Assembly: GCA_040393065.1 (NCBI GenBank)
Contig: JBEBUW010000007.1
Span: 1 to 64,000 of the forward strand
Length of the DNA stretch: 64,000 nt
Origin: JACCWM01 sp040393065
GTDB taxonomy: Bacteria > Myxococcota_A > Bradymonadia > Bradymonadales > Bradymonadaceae
Direction: 5' to 3'
Shown: positions 16,065 to 24,858 of the stretch, in pieces
Numbering within the stretch: the first letter of the stretch is position 1
Layout of the letters: every line of letters starts with the position of its first letter
The notes under the pieces: model-generated
What the model was told of the DNA's origin: nothing
What the model saw: only the letters and a program-made list of their open reading frames with translations
Database searches by the model: none
Program-made: the position numbers and the translations under genes

Positions 16065-16634
16065 ATGTTGCTCAGAAACAAGAAGTTGATCGCACTGGTG
16101 ATGACCATCTCATTCACTCAGTTTGCTTGCTACAATACTTATTTCATTAGCGCCACAGAACTGGCGAAACTGGAAAGCTCTGTAGAGCCGCGCGAGGTAG
16201 TGAACGTCCTTGGAGATTGTCCGAGTGGGGCGGCCAGTGCTTATCGTTCGGTAAACCTGCATGGCAGCCAGTGGGCCGAGGCGGCTGATCCGGCGGCTGA
16301 GGGTGTGGCTTCGGATGCGACGAGCACCTCGGATGTGCCGCGCGCGGATGGTTGCACGGATATTCCTGTGTCGACTGCGAACGCGTTGAATGTGCGTACG
16401 ACGAGTGGCAGCTTGCATCGTGTCACGCCATTTAACTTCGTGATGAGCGATTCGCAGCTTGTGTCGCCGGAATATGATTTGTTGTTGCCGATGGAAGAAG
16501 TTTCGGGCGCAGAAGTAAAGCAGTTCAGCACCTGGAAGACGGTTGCAACGATTTCCGGCGTGAGCATTCTTGCGATCGGAACGTTTGTTGGCATTAGCTT
16601 GCTGGCGCCTGAAGAGCAGGGTGTTGCGAAGTAA
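16065..16634 (+). CDS. hypothetical lipoprotein with C-terminal membrane segment
   Basis: 189 residues. The N-terminus has a type II signal ending in FTQFAC (Cys22) followed by YNTYFISATEL. A stretch near 120-145 reads HRVTPFNFVMSDSQLVSPEYDLLLP. A hydrophobic helix lies at about 163-181 (VATISGVSILAIGTFVGIS). I recall similar CYNTYF/VTPFNF lipoproteins in delta-proteobacteria, but no function is known to me. GAGGG upstream of the ATG supports the start. It is divergent from the outer-membrane-like gene. Confidence 0.75.
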   Translation: MLLRNKKLIALVMTISFTQFACYNTYFISATELAKLESSVEPREVVNVLGDCPSGAASAYRSVNLHGSQWAEAADPAAEGVASDATSTSDVPRADGCTDIPVSTANALNVRTTSGSLHRVTPFNFVMSDSQLVSPEYDLLLPMEEVSGAEVKQFSTWKTVATISGVSILAIGTFVGISLLAPEEQGVAK

Positions 16635-16696
16635 GCGGACTGCGGACAACTGGCTGTATCTGGAAATTTTCTTGAAATATGGAATTTGAAGTTTTT

Positions 16697-16730
16697 ATTG
16701 AGGAACGGTGTTTATATACCGTTCCTCAAT
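16697..16730. terminator. 12-bp inverted repeat, possible terminator without a clear T tract
   Basis: ATTGAGGAACGG / CCGTTCCTCAAT with a 10-base AT-rich loop lies 60 bp after the 16065 gene. The following bases are TGCGTTCTTG, so termination is less certain than at the other hairpins. Confidence 0.5.
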
Positions 16731-16871
16731 TGCGTTCTTGGCAGAAGGTTTGGTTTGGAAGGCCTGGAGAGGGAACAGTGAGGCGTTGAATCGTATTGTA
16801 CGAAGGTACGAGAAGAGCAGACTGAGAGCTTGAGAAAGTTGGGCTGCGCTGGCGAACTTATAGGAATCAGG

Positions 16872-17399
16872 ATGAATATGCAGAATTTATGTGGAGTGAA
16901 TCGGGTCGTTCGGGGAGGTTTTGTGGGGCTGGTGCTTTTGGGAGTGCTTGGACTGGCGGGGTGCGAGCGTGGCGACCGGGTTGCGGTTGCGGAGGCGCCG
17001 TCTGAGGTCGAGGCATCGGAGGGGGCGACGCGTCGTGCCAAGAGCGCGATGTATTCTGCAAAGGTTGAGCAGGATTCGGTGGCCGTTGGTCAGCCGTCGG
17101 AGGTTGTGTTGGCGATTGAGCCGGGTAATGATCTGAAGATCAATTTGGATTTTCCCTGGAAAATAGAAATGCAGGAGAAGGAAGGTGTGGTGTTTACGTC
17201 TTCTGCGTTCGGTAAGAGTGATTTTTCGTTGCAGGAAGAGCGTGCGACGATTCCTGTGGTGATGAATGTTGCGAAGGTGGGCGAGCACGAAGTGGAAGCG
17301 GTCGCGGATTTTAGCGTTTGCAATGATGATCGCTGCGAGATTTTACGCGGAGAAAACTTGGTCTTTAAGATTCGGGGTATAGAGGAGAGCAACGAGTAA
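16872..17399 (+). CDS. hypothetical lipoprotein
   Basis: 175 residues from the chosen ATG, which has AGGA six bases upstream; the frame is open 14 codons further. The lipobox LGLAGC follows a hydrophobic run (GGFVGLVLLGVLG). The mature part is a compact beta-rich domain of about 110 residues, with KINLDFPWKIEMQEKEGVVF and a late Cys pair in FSVCNDDRCEI that may form a disulfide. Proteins with this late CxxxxC pattern occur in myxobacteria as uncharacterised lipoproteins. It lies about 80 bp before prkA on the same strand; any link is a guess. Confidence 0.72.
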   Translation: MNMQNLCGVNRVVRGGFVGLVLLGVLGLAGCERGDRVAVAEAPSEVEASEGATRRAKSAMYSAKVEQDSVAVGQPSEVVLAIEPGNDLKINLDFPWKIEMQEKEGVVFTSSAFGKSDFSLQEERATIPVVMNVAKVGEHEVEAVADFSVCNDDRCEILRGENLVFKIRGIEESNE

Positions 17400-17480
17400 C
17401 AGGGTGAGGTGCGGATAGGTCGGGCGTGTATGTGATGCGGCCGGAGGCTTTACTAATCTTGATGAAGAGTGGAGTGAATC

Positions 17481-19796
17481 ATGATGAAGAACAGTCAGGA
17501 CTTATTGTCCCGTGTGACGTCCGAAGTCGAGAGCAGCTTTCAAACGAATCGTCGGATTATGAGCTTCCAGGAGTTTTTGGATGTATTTCTGGAGCAGCCG
17601 CATCGGTATGCGCGTAATGCGGCGCAGTATATCCGGGATTGTTTTTTGTATTTTGGGACGGAAACCAAGCCCCAGGTCTGGGGCGAGGTGACGCACTATA
17701 AGTTATTTGATGCGGCATTTGACGGTGGCCGGGGGCGGCTGGTTGGTCAGGAGCGCGCGCAGGAGCGTGTGTTTAAGCTGCTGGATAATTTTGTGCGTGA
17801 GGGCAGTGTTAACAAACTGATTTTGTTGCACGGGCCCAATGGCAGCGCGAAGAGTACGTTTGTGGACATGATTCAGCGTGCGCTGGAGCATTATTCGCAT
17901 ACGGATGAGGGGGCGCTGTATCGGTTTAGCTGGATCTTTCCGGATGAAAAAATTGCTTCAGGTGGAGCGATTGGTTTTGGCGGGCGGAGTGCACGGACGG
18001 CGGAGCGTTCGACGTTGGAGTCGTTTGCGTTTCTGGAAGATCAAGAGATCAATGCGAAGGTTCCCAGTGATCTGAAGGATCATCCGCTGTTGTTGATACC
18101 CAGGGTGCAGCGTGAAGTGATTTTGCGGGATGCATTTGGACTGAAAAGTGAGGGGGCTATCAAAGCTCGTGAGGAGCGGCGGACAAGGTCAGATGGTGGC
18201 AATTCTGCTGAGGAGAGGGAGGAGGATGTTTTTGCGCTGAGCGATTATCTATTGCGAGGTGATTTGAGTCATACCAGCCGGCAGATTTTTGATGCGTTGT
18301 TGACAGCGTATCAGGGGGATTTTGAGAAAGTTTTGAAGCATGTGCAGGTCGAGCGGTTTTTCATCAGTCGTCGCTATCGCACAGGCGTCGTGACCGTGGA
18401 GCCGCAGATGCGGGTGGATGCGGGGATACGGCAGTTGACGGTGGATCGTAGTCTGGCGGCACTTCCGACGAGTCTTCAGAATCAGACTTTGTATGAGCCA
18501 TTTGGAGATCTGGTCGATGCGAATCGCGGGATGATCGAGTACGACGATTTGTTTAAGCGGCATCCGGATTTGAATAAGTATTTGCTGGCGACGAGTGAAA
18601 AGGCGGCGGTTTCGCTTGAGAACCAGATCTTGCATCTGGATATGGTGCTGATGGCGACGGGTAATGAGGATTATCTGGATGCGTATAAGCAGACTGCGGA
18701 TTATTCGTCGTTTAAGGGGCGTGTCGAGTTGGTGCGTGTGCCGTATTTGCTCGATTATATGGTGGAAGAGCTGATTTATCGTGAGCAGTTGGGCAGCTTG
18801 AGCATTGTGAAGCGGGTGGCGCCGCATACGACATTTGTTGCGGCTTTGTGGGCTGTGTTGACGCGTTTGAACCGTCCTCATGCGGATGACTATCCGAATA
18901 CGATTCGTGATGTGATCGCGAAGATGACGCCGCTGGAGAAGGCGGATTTGTATGCACGCGGCAAGGTGCCTGACAATATCGGGCCGGAGCGCGCGCGTGA
19001 GTTGAAGTCGCTGATCGCGGCCTTGATGGATGAGGGCGGGAGTTCGTCAGAGTACGAAGGGCGTCGTGGGGCGAGTCCGCGTGAGATGAAGATGATTTTG
19101 TTGAACGCGAGCCAAAATGATGCGTATCCGACGCTTTCGCCGCTGGCGGTTTTTGATGAGCTGGAGGCGTTGGTACGGGATCTGAGTGTGTTTCCGTTTC
19201 TGCAGATGAAGCCGGACGGCGACTATCATCGTCATGATTATTTCATCACGATTGTTCGGGAGCGTTATCTGGACATGATCGATCTGGAGATTCGTAGTGC
19301 GATGGGGCTTGTAGAAGAAGAGCAGTATTACGATCTTTTTGCGCGCTATATCGACAATGTGAGTCAGTCACTGAAGGGAGAGAAGGTTTACAATAAGGTG
19401 ACGAGCTCGTATGAAAAGCCGGATGAAGCGTTTATGCGCGAAATCGAGGCTACAATTAATACTGAAGAAGATACCGATGAGTTTCGTCAGAGCTTGATGA
19501 CATCGATCGGTGCTTATTCGATCGATAATCCAGGCGCGAAAGTTGATTACCTGATGATTTTTCCGAATTTGTTCGAGAAATTGCAGGAGGCATTTTTCAG
19601 TGAGCGTCAGCGGCAGATACAGAAGATCGTTGAGAATCTGCTCGTTTATTTTGAAGACGATAAAAAGCAGTTGAGTAAGACTGAACTGGAAGCTGTGAAA
19701 GTGACGCTTGAGAATTTGAAGCAGCGTTATGGTTATTGTGATGCAAGTGCACGGGAAGCTGTGGCATTCTTGTTATCGAGCCGGTATAGCGGCTGA
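17481..19796 (+). CDS. prkA: PrkA-family serine protein kinase (AAA ATPase domain)
   Basis: 771 residues, longer than the common 640-690 of the YeaG/PrkA family. The N-terminal AAA module has Walker A GPNGSAKST at residues 118-126, the SWIFPDEKIASGG segment and GNEDYLDAYK in the kinase half. The C-terminal part is the helical PrkA domain. Members are implicated in stress, sporulation or stationary-phase responses and have been reported to phosphorylate protein or act as a protease. GGAG at 17471-17474 sets the start. The usual partners YeaH (DUF444) and SpoVR are not adjacent; the next genes encode a coiled-coil exported protein and an OmpA-type lipoprotein. Confidence 0.93.
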   Translation: MMKNSQDLLSRVTSEVESSFQTNRRIMSFQEFLDVFLEQPHRYARNAAQYIRDCFLYFGTETKPQVWGEVTHYKLFDAAFDGGRGRLVGQERAQERVFKLLDNFVREGSVNKLILLHGPNGSAKSTFVDMIQRALEHYSHTDEGALYRFSWIFPDEKIASGGAIGFGGRSARTAERSTLESFAFLEDQEINAKVPSDLKDHPLLLIPRVQREVILRDAFGLKSEGAIKAREERRTRSDGGNSAEEREEDVFALSDYLLRGDLSHTSRQIFDALLTAYQGDFEKVLKHVQVERFFISRRYRTGVVTVEPQMRVDAGIRQLTVDRSLAALPTSLQNQTLYEPFGDLVDANRGMIEYDDLFKRHPDLNKYLLATSEKAAVSLENQILHLDMVLMATGNEDYLDAYKQTADYSSFKGRVELVRVPYLLDYMVEELIYREQLGSLSIVKRVAPHTTFVAALWAVLTRLNRPHADDYPNTIRDVIAKMTPLEKADLYARGKVPDNIGPERARELKSLIAALMDEGGSSSEYEGRRGASPREMKMILLNASQNDAYPTLSPLAVFDELEALVRDLSVFPFLQMKPDGDYHRHDYFITIVRERYLDMIDLEIRSAMGLVEEEQYYDLFARYIDNVSQSLKGEKVYNKVTSSYEKPDEAFMREIEATINTEEDTDEFRQSLMTSIGAYSIDNPGAKVDYLMIFPNLFEKLQEAFFSERQRQIQKIVENLLVYFEDDKKQLSKTELEAVKVTLENLKQRYGYCDASAREAVAFLLSSRYSG

Positions 19797-19861
19797 CCCG
19801 CATGTTCCAGCCTGATAGGAATTTTCTGGCCGTGGTTGGGCCAAAGTTAGAGAGAGCTGCG

Positions 19862-20317
19862 ATGTACGTTGGAGTAAGAACAAGAGTTTTGATGATCGTG
19901 ATGGTGATATTTGCCGGGCTGGTGATGGTAAGTGAGCCGGCCTATGCAAATCCTACCGCCCGTTATCGTCAGCAGATCGAGCAGTTTAAGACGATGCTTG
20001 AGGAGCAGGGTCAGGCTGATACCAGTGGGGTAACTCAGAAGGATCGTGCGCTGACGGATAAGTGGATTCAGGAGGCTGAGGTTCTTCTGGCCAATGGTAA
20101 TGCGGATGCGACAGGTCGTCGGCTTCGGCGTGTGGAATATGCGTTGGATATGATTCGGGCGATGGTTGCTGCTGCGAATATCGATACTCTGGCAGAGCAG
20201 CAGGAGGTTAATTTTCATGGTGTTCAAGAGCAAATCGATGCTCTTGAGAAGGAAATTAGCCAGATGCAGGGCCGGAAATCAGAGCTTGAGCAGGAATTGC
20301 AGAGAGCGCGTCAGTAA
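19862..20317 (+). CDS. small exported coiled-coil protein
   Basis: 151 residues from ATG 19862; the frame is open 20 codons upstream. A signal peptide (VLMIVMVIFAGLVMVSEPAYA) precedes a helical protein with charged heptads (RYRQQIEQFKTMLEEQ, and EQIDALEKEISQMQGRKSEL at the C-terminus). It is likely periplasmic. It lies 65 bp after prkA and 51 bp before an OmpA-type lipoprotein with its own coiled coil, so the two may interact. No catalytic motif is visible. Confidence 0.72.
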   Translation: MYVGVRTRVLMIVMVIFAGLVMVSEPAYANPTARYRQQIEQFKTMLEEQGQADTSGVTQKDRALTDKWIQEAEVLLANGNADATGRRLRRVEYALDMIRAMVAAANIDTLAEQQEVNFHGVQEQIDALEKEISQMQGRKSELEQELQRARQ

Positions 20318-20368
20318 GTTGTCGTCTACACCAGTGAATCCATTGAAATATGCAGTCGGGGATGACCG

Positions 20369-21562
20369 ATGAAACGAATTTATAGAGCTTTTGTACCTTT
20401 GTTGATGATGCTGATGGTTGCCGGAGCGATGGCGTGTCAGCCGGGGCCGGAATCGGAGGAGCTTCTGGAGCTTGAGCGGATGCTTCAGGATCCGAAAGCT
20501 CAGGAAATCAGCAACACACCGGGTGCGAGTCGATTTTTTCAGGAATCGCGGCAATTTCGTCGGCTGGCGCGCGAGTCTCACAGTGAGCGGAATGATAGTC
20601 TGTCGCGTGAATATGCTGTGCTGGGGACGTTGCGTTATCGGACCGCGGTCGCGGTAGCTTCGCAGTTTGAGGCGAAGGAGCGGTTGGATGCGGCCAATGC
20701 GAAGTTGGAGGATGTGAATCCGATTTTGCGTGCGACTAACGGCGAGCGAAATAAGCTGGTGAATGAGGTCAATCAGCTTGAGCAGCAGGTTGCGGCTGCG
20801 GTTCGGGAGCGGTCGGAGCGTGAGCGTTTGAATCTGGCGGGAAATTCTGCGGGGCAGAGTCAGTTTCAAGCGGCGCCGGTGGATAATCAACTGACGCTGG
20901 TTCAGGTTCAAGACCGCATTGGTGAGGTTGAGAAGGTGCGGGAGGAGGCGCTTGCGTTTAAGGCAGATCAGTTTGCGAAAGCGTTGTTTGATCGTGCTGA
21001 AGTGCAGCTAGAGTCGGCGCGCAATATGCTGCGGACGCAGCCTGGTGCTACCGGGATTGCGATGCAGCAGGTTGAGCATGCGTTGAGTATGTATCGGGAG
21101 GCCAGTGCGACGGCGGAGCCGTTGTTCCGGGATATGGAACGGAAGATGCAGCCGGAGAACCGCATAGCGGCGATTCGGGTAGAGAGTCAGAACAATTTTG
21201 GCGCGCCTTATACGATCACGGAATACAACGGCGTGCGAATTGTCATGGCGCGGTTGTTTGAGCCGCAGAGTGCTGAATTGCGTTTTAATACGGAAACATT
21301 GCTGGATGCGCTGGCGAATCTTTTGAAGGAATACACTGAATTCAGTGTGGCGATTGAAGGGTATACGCAGAGAAAGGGCGGCACGACCGAGAATCTGGCG
21401 ACGAGTCAGCTCCGGGCGCACAAGGTGCGGGATTATCTGATTGGCAAGGGTGTGTCTGAGACTCAGATCACGACCGAAGGATTTGGTCAGGATCGGATTC
21501 GCTATACGGATAATGCTGAAAATAATGATCGGGTTGAGGTAATTTTGAGGCACAGCCGCTGA
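20369..21562 (+). CDS. OmpA-family peptidoglycan-binding lipoprotein with coiled coil
   Basis: 397 residues. The signal ends in the lipobox VAGAMAC (Cys23). Residues about 95-245 are long amphipathic helices (KLEDVNPILR, RNKLVNEVNQLEQQV). The C-terminal OmpA/MotB domain (about 285-397) shows LFEPQSAELRFNTETLLDAL, AIEGYTQRKGG, SQLRAHKVRDYL and NDRVEVIL, which bind meso-DAP peptidoglycan in this family. It would tether the outer membrane to the cell wall, as Pal does. Its stop overlaps the pabB ATG by one base (TGATG), suggesting read-through expression. Confidence 0.88.
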   Translation: MKRIYRAFVPLLMMLMVAGAMACQPGPESEELLELERMLQDPKAQEISNTPGASRFFQESRQFRRLARESHSERNDSLSREYAVLGTLRYRTAVAVASQFEAKERLDAANAKLEDVNPILRATNGERNKLVNEVNQLEQQVAAAVRERSERERLNLAGNSAGQSQFQAAPVDNQLTLVQVQDRIGEVEKVREEALAFKADQFAKALFDRAEVQLESARNMLRTQPGATGIAMQQVEHALSMYREASATAEPLFRDMERKMQPENRIAAIRVESQNNFGAPYTITEYNGVRIVMARLFEPQSAELRFNTETLLDALANLLKEYTEFSVAIEGYTQRKGGTTENLATSQLRAHKVRDYLIGKGVSETQITTEGFGQDRIRYTDNAENNDRVEVILRHSR

Positions 21563-22968
21563 TGGGATGTACATGGATGTCGGGTGCGTCTCCGGTTGGG
21601 GTGGTTCGATATTTGAATCGTCGTGCTGCTGAAGGAATTGTGTTTTTTGATTCCGGGAAATCGGCGGAAGGAGAGGCAGCGTGGTCGATTGTGACGTGCA
21701 GGCCTAAGGTTGTATTGACGGAGGTGGCAGGCCAATTCGTCGAGTATCCTTCGGGTCAAAAAGTTGCTGACATTCATGGCTGGATGGCTGAGAAAAACGC
21801 AGCGTCCGGCAGTGTTCTGGCCAGTGAAGCGCCGTTTCAGGGGGGGCTGGCGGGCTTTCTGGGGTTTGAGCTGGCCTGGTTTTTGCGTGAAATCAAAGCG
21901 GAGCGAAAAGTTTCGGAAGTGCCGCTGTTGTGGGTCGGGGTCTTTGAGGCGGCGGCCTGTTATGAGCACAAAACAGGGCGGTGGTGTTTGTGTGGCGATG
22001 GTGAGGGGGCGGCTGGAGCTTTGCTGCGAGAGGCGATTGAGAGGGCTGAAGAAGCGTCCGCACCTGCGAGTAAGGGAATGGCTGCTTGGGGGGCTGGTGC
22101 GCAGCCTGCAGAATTGCATGGTGTTTCGGGGGTGAAATATGCGGCGAAGGTGGCGGCGTGTATTGATGCGATTCGTGCCGGTGCATTGCTGCAGGTGAAT
22201 TATACGGAGCGTTTTGCGGGGAAATGGGCGCAGGAAAGTGCGGCGGAGGGCGATGGGTTTGCACTTTTTGAAGCATTGCGTACGTATGAAAACGGGGCCT
22301 ATGGCGGTTTTCTGCAAGCTGATGTGGCAGGGAGGGAGTTTACGATTGCATCGGTGAGTCCGGAGCAGTTTCTGGTGGTGGAGAACGGGCGGGTTGTGAC
22401 GCGTCCGATCAAAGGAACGCGACGGCGCGGGGTGACAGCAGAAGAAGATGCTGCGTTGGGGGCGGAGCTTTTGGCGAGTGAAAAGGATCGCGGGGAAAAT
22501 CGGATGATCGTGGAGTTGATGCACGAGGATCTGGATTCGGTCTGTGAAGCGGGGAGCGTGAAAACGAGTACTTTTTGCGGGCTCGAGAGTTTTGAGGGCG
22601 TGCATCATCTGGTTTCGACGGTGGAAGGTCGACTGGCTGAGCAGCGGAGTGCGCTGGATGCGTTTCTGGGGTGTTTTCCGGCGGCGAGTTGTATTGGATC
22701 GCCGCGTGGGCGGGCGATGGAATGGATTGCTGGCATGGAAAGTAGTGCGCGCGGGCCGTATACGGGGTCGATGTTTTATTGGTCTACGGATGGGCGGCTG
22801 GATAGTAATGTGTTGATACGGACGGCAGTTCTTGCCGGGGAAACGGCGCGATATGGAGCGGGGGGCGCGGTTGTGTTGGGTTCTGATCCGCATGGTGAGT
22901 ATGTGGAGGCAGTGTTGAAGGCGCGGCCGTTTTTGAACGTTCTGGGCGGAGGGCCGGGCTCTGAGTGA
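21562..22968 (+). CDS. pabB: aminodeoxychorismate synthase component I
   Basis: 468 residues of the chorismate-utilising family. It has the N-terminal anthranilate-synthase-like domain, the LQVNYTERF motif, PIKGTRRRG, SEKDRGENRMIVELM and a VHHLVSTVEG segment. The Lys in PIKGT is characteristic of PabB, where TrpE has Ala. It makes 4-amino-4-deoxychorismate from chorismate and ammonia for folate. The usual TGAPK-type motif reads CIGSPRGRA here. No pabA glutamine amidotransferase is in the window. The downstream pabC overlaps its stop. Confidence 0.92.
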   Translation: MGCTWMSGASPVGVVRYLNRRAAEGIVFFDSGKSAEGEAAWSIVTCRPKVVLTEVAGQFVEYPSGQKVADIHGWMAEKNAASGSVLASEAPFQGGLAGFLGFELAWFLREIKAERKVSEVPLLWVGVFEAAACYEHKTGRWCLCGDGEGAAGALLREAIERAEEASAPASKGMAAWGAGAQPAELHGVSGVKYAAKVAACIDAIRAGALLQVNYTERFAGKWAQESAAEGDGFALFEALRTYENGAYGGFLQADVAGREFTIASVSPEQFLVVENGRVVTRPIKGTRRRGVTAEEDAALGAELLASEKDRGENRMIVELMHEDLDSVCEAGSVKTSTFCGLESFEGVHHLVSTVEGRLAEQRSALDAFLGCFPAASCIGSPRGRAMEWIAGMESSARGPYTGSMFYWSTDGRLDSNVLIRTAVLAGETARYGAGGAVVLGSDPHGEYVEAVLKARPFLNVLGGGPGSE

Positions 22969-23725
22969 AGACCGAAGTTATCTGTATGGGGATGGTCTGT
23001 TTGAGACGATTTGTGTGCCGGAGCCGGGTGCTGGTGCTCGGGGTGTGCGCTGGTTGGAGCGTCATCTGGCGCGGTTGCGGGCAAGTGGGCAGGCGTTGGG
23101 ATTTCCGTCGGCTGTGATTGAGGAAGGTTGCGCGGCGCTGGAGGCGTGCGCGGCCGGGGATGTGCCGGGGATCTGGCGTGTGACGGTGAGTCGGCCGGGG
23201 ATTTCTGAGGAAGGAGGAAAGGTAGATTGGGGTGGGACGGGCGGTGTCGGGGTGCGGCATCGGGCGTTTCACGAACCAGAACGACCGAGACTGGGATTGG
23301 CGGCGGGGTATTATTTGCCGGACGATGTGCTCCGGGTGCATAAATCGACGAGTTTTTTGCGGTATGTGGAGGCAAGGCGGCAGGCGCGCTTGCAGGGATT
23401 TGATGATGCGATTCTGGTGTCGGGCAGTGGGCTTGTGGGGGAAGCGAGTGCGGCCAATATCGTTGTGGTTCTGGATGGAAAGGCAGTGACGCCGCCGTTG
23501 TGTGGGATTGTGGCGGGTGTGACGCGGGCGGGTTTGTTGGAGATTGGAGCGCAGCGCGGTTGGCTGATTGAAGAGCGTGCTATTCGGGTGGAAGAGCTGG
23601 CGGCAGCGCAAGAAATTGTGCTGGTATCGGCCGGGGTCGGGGCGGTTTCTGCGGCGTCGCTGCTGGGGCGTCCGTTGGGGACTATGTGGGGAGAGCGAAT
23701 GCGCGGCTGGTTGGATAATTTGTAG
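22961..23725 (+). CDS. pabC: aminodeoxychorismate lyase (class IV PLP enzyme)
   Basis: A fold-type IV PLP enzyme that converts aminodeoxychorismate to p-aminobenzoate and pyruvate. The conserved opening YLYGDGLFETI lies at 22979-23011, upstream of the first ATG/GTG (GTG 23015). The true start must therefore be earlier. The frame is closed by TGA at 22934 and offers no ATG, GTG or TTG before the motif. CTG at 22961 has GGAGGG seven bases upstream and overlaps the pabB stop, so I propose a CTG start (254 residues). Other landmarks are the PLP lysine in VLRVHKSTSFLRY and GLVGEASAANIVVV. The stop is 9 bp from the convergent asparaginase stop. Confidence 0.85.
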   Translation: MSEDRSYLYGDGLFETICVPEPGAGARGVRWLERHLARLRASGQALGFPSAVIEEGCAALEACAAGDVPGIWRVTVSRPGISEEGGKVDWGGTGGVGVRHRAFHEPERPRLGLAAGYYLPDDVLRVHKSTSFLRYVEARRQARLQGFDDAILVSGSGLVGEASAANIVVVLDGKAVTPPLCGIVAGVTRAGLLEIGAQRGWLIEERAIRVEELAAAQEIVLVSAGVGAVSAASLLGRPLGTMWGERMRGWLDNL

Positions 23726-23734
23726 GACTATGCG

Positions 23735-24715
23735 CTAGTCAAGTTCGCCGGCAACGTTGGATTCGAGGTAGTTGCGGCGATGGTTCGGGTCGCTGAACGA
23801 CGCGAGGGCGTGCATGAGTTTGGTGACTGCGGCCTCGATGCGCATGCGGCCTGCGGAGATGGCGCCGGCTTCGAGTAGTTGGCGGCTATTCTGGTAGAGG
23901 CTGAGGTTGATGAGACCGGCGGACTGGGTGGCGATGAGAGCGTCGATGCCGGAGTCGACCAGAGAGCGGACGAGTGGGGCAATGGAGGCGGTGCCGCCGG
24001 GGACGGTGCCGGCGCCGAATGCCGAGAAAACAACGCCTTTCAGGCCGGGGTAGCTGCGGAGCATGGCTTCGAGCATTTCGGGGCGCAGGCCGGGTGTAAT
24101 GTGGACGACGATGACGGCCGGTTCAAAGTCGGGTTTGCAAATAAAGGGTAGGGTAGGGTGGCGGATATGTGCGCCGAGCTCGATGTCGACGCCGAGGCGT
24201 GCGAGTGGTTCGCAGCCAAAGCTTTCGAAGGCACGGTAGTCGTGGGCGTTGCTTTTGGTGGTTCGGCAGCCACGCAGGAAGAGGCCGTCGAAGCAAATGC
24301 CAACTTCGGGGATAGGTCTTGTGGCGAGTTCGACGGCGTCGACGAGGTTTCGGCGCGCGTCGGTGCGGTGGGCAATGAGGGGACGTTGTGCTCCGGTGAG
24401 GACGACGGGGCGGTCCAGGTGCTGGAGTGCGAAGCTGAGAGCGCCGGCGGTGTAGGCCATTGTGTCGGTTCCGTGAACGATGACAAAGCCGTCGTAGTTT
24501 GCGCGGGCTGCGGCAATTCTGGTTGCGAGTTCTGTCCAGTGCAGGGGGCCGAGGTCGCTAGAGTCGAGGTTGCAAATGATTTCGATGTCGAGTTCGGCGA
24601 TTTGTAATAGTTCGGGGACAGTATCGGTCAGTGCGGCTGCGTAGGTATCGGGTTCGAGTGGCGTTCCGCGCATACCGAGAGTGCCGCCCGTATGAAGTAA
24701 AAGGACGCGAGGCAT
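23735..24715 (-). CDS. ansA: L-asparaginase, type I
   Basis: 325 residues that hydrolyse asparagine to aspartate and ammonia in the cytoplasm. The first nucleophile motif LLLHTGGTLGM is at the N-terminus. The second, DGFVIVHGTDTMAYTAGAL, is followed by TGAQRPL and RRNLVDAVELA as in type I enzymes. No signal peptide is visible, which fits the cytosolic AnsA group. The frame extends 20 codons upstream, but MPRVLLLHTGG is the normal start. It is 143 bp downstream of the reductase gene on the same strand. Confidence 0.92.
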   Translation of the reverse strand: MPRVLLLHTGGTLGMRGTPLEPDTYAAALTDTVPELLQIAELDIEIICNLDSSDLGPLHWTELATRIAAARANYDGFVIVHGTDTMAYTAGALSFALQHLDRPVVLTGAQRPLIAHRTDARRNLVDAVELATRPIPEVGICFDGLFLRGCRTTKSNAHDYRAFESFGCEPLARLGVDIELGAHIRHPTLPFICKPDFEPAVIVVHITPGLRPEMLEAMLRSYPGLKGVVFSAFGAGTVPGGTASIAPLVRSLVDSGIDALIATQSAGLINLSLYQNSRQLLEAGAISAGRMRIEAAVTKLMHALASFSDPNHRRNYLESNVAGELD

Positions 24716-24858
24716 GGTGTTTGTTACCTGTATAAAAGTCGTGTGAGATGTGGTGCAGGCGTGAAAATGCCGCAATCTGGTGGTGATAGTGCCTTGAAGA
24801 AGGAGAAATAGGCAAGATCGGAGGCGTTTTGTGCCAGGTTGGGCAGGATGGGAAAGAA

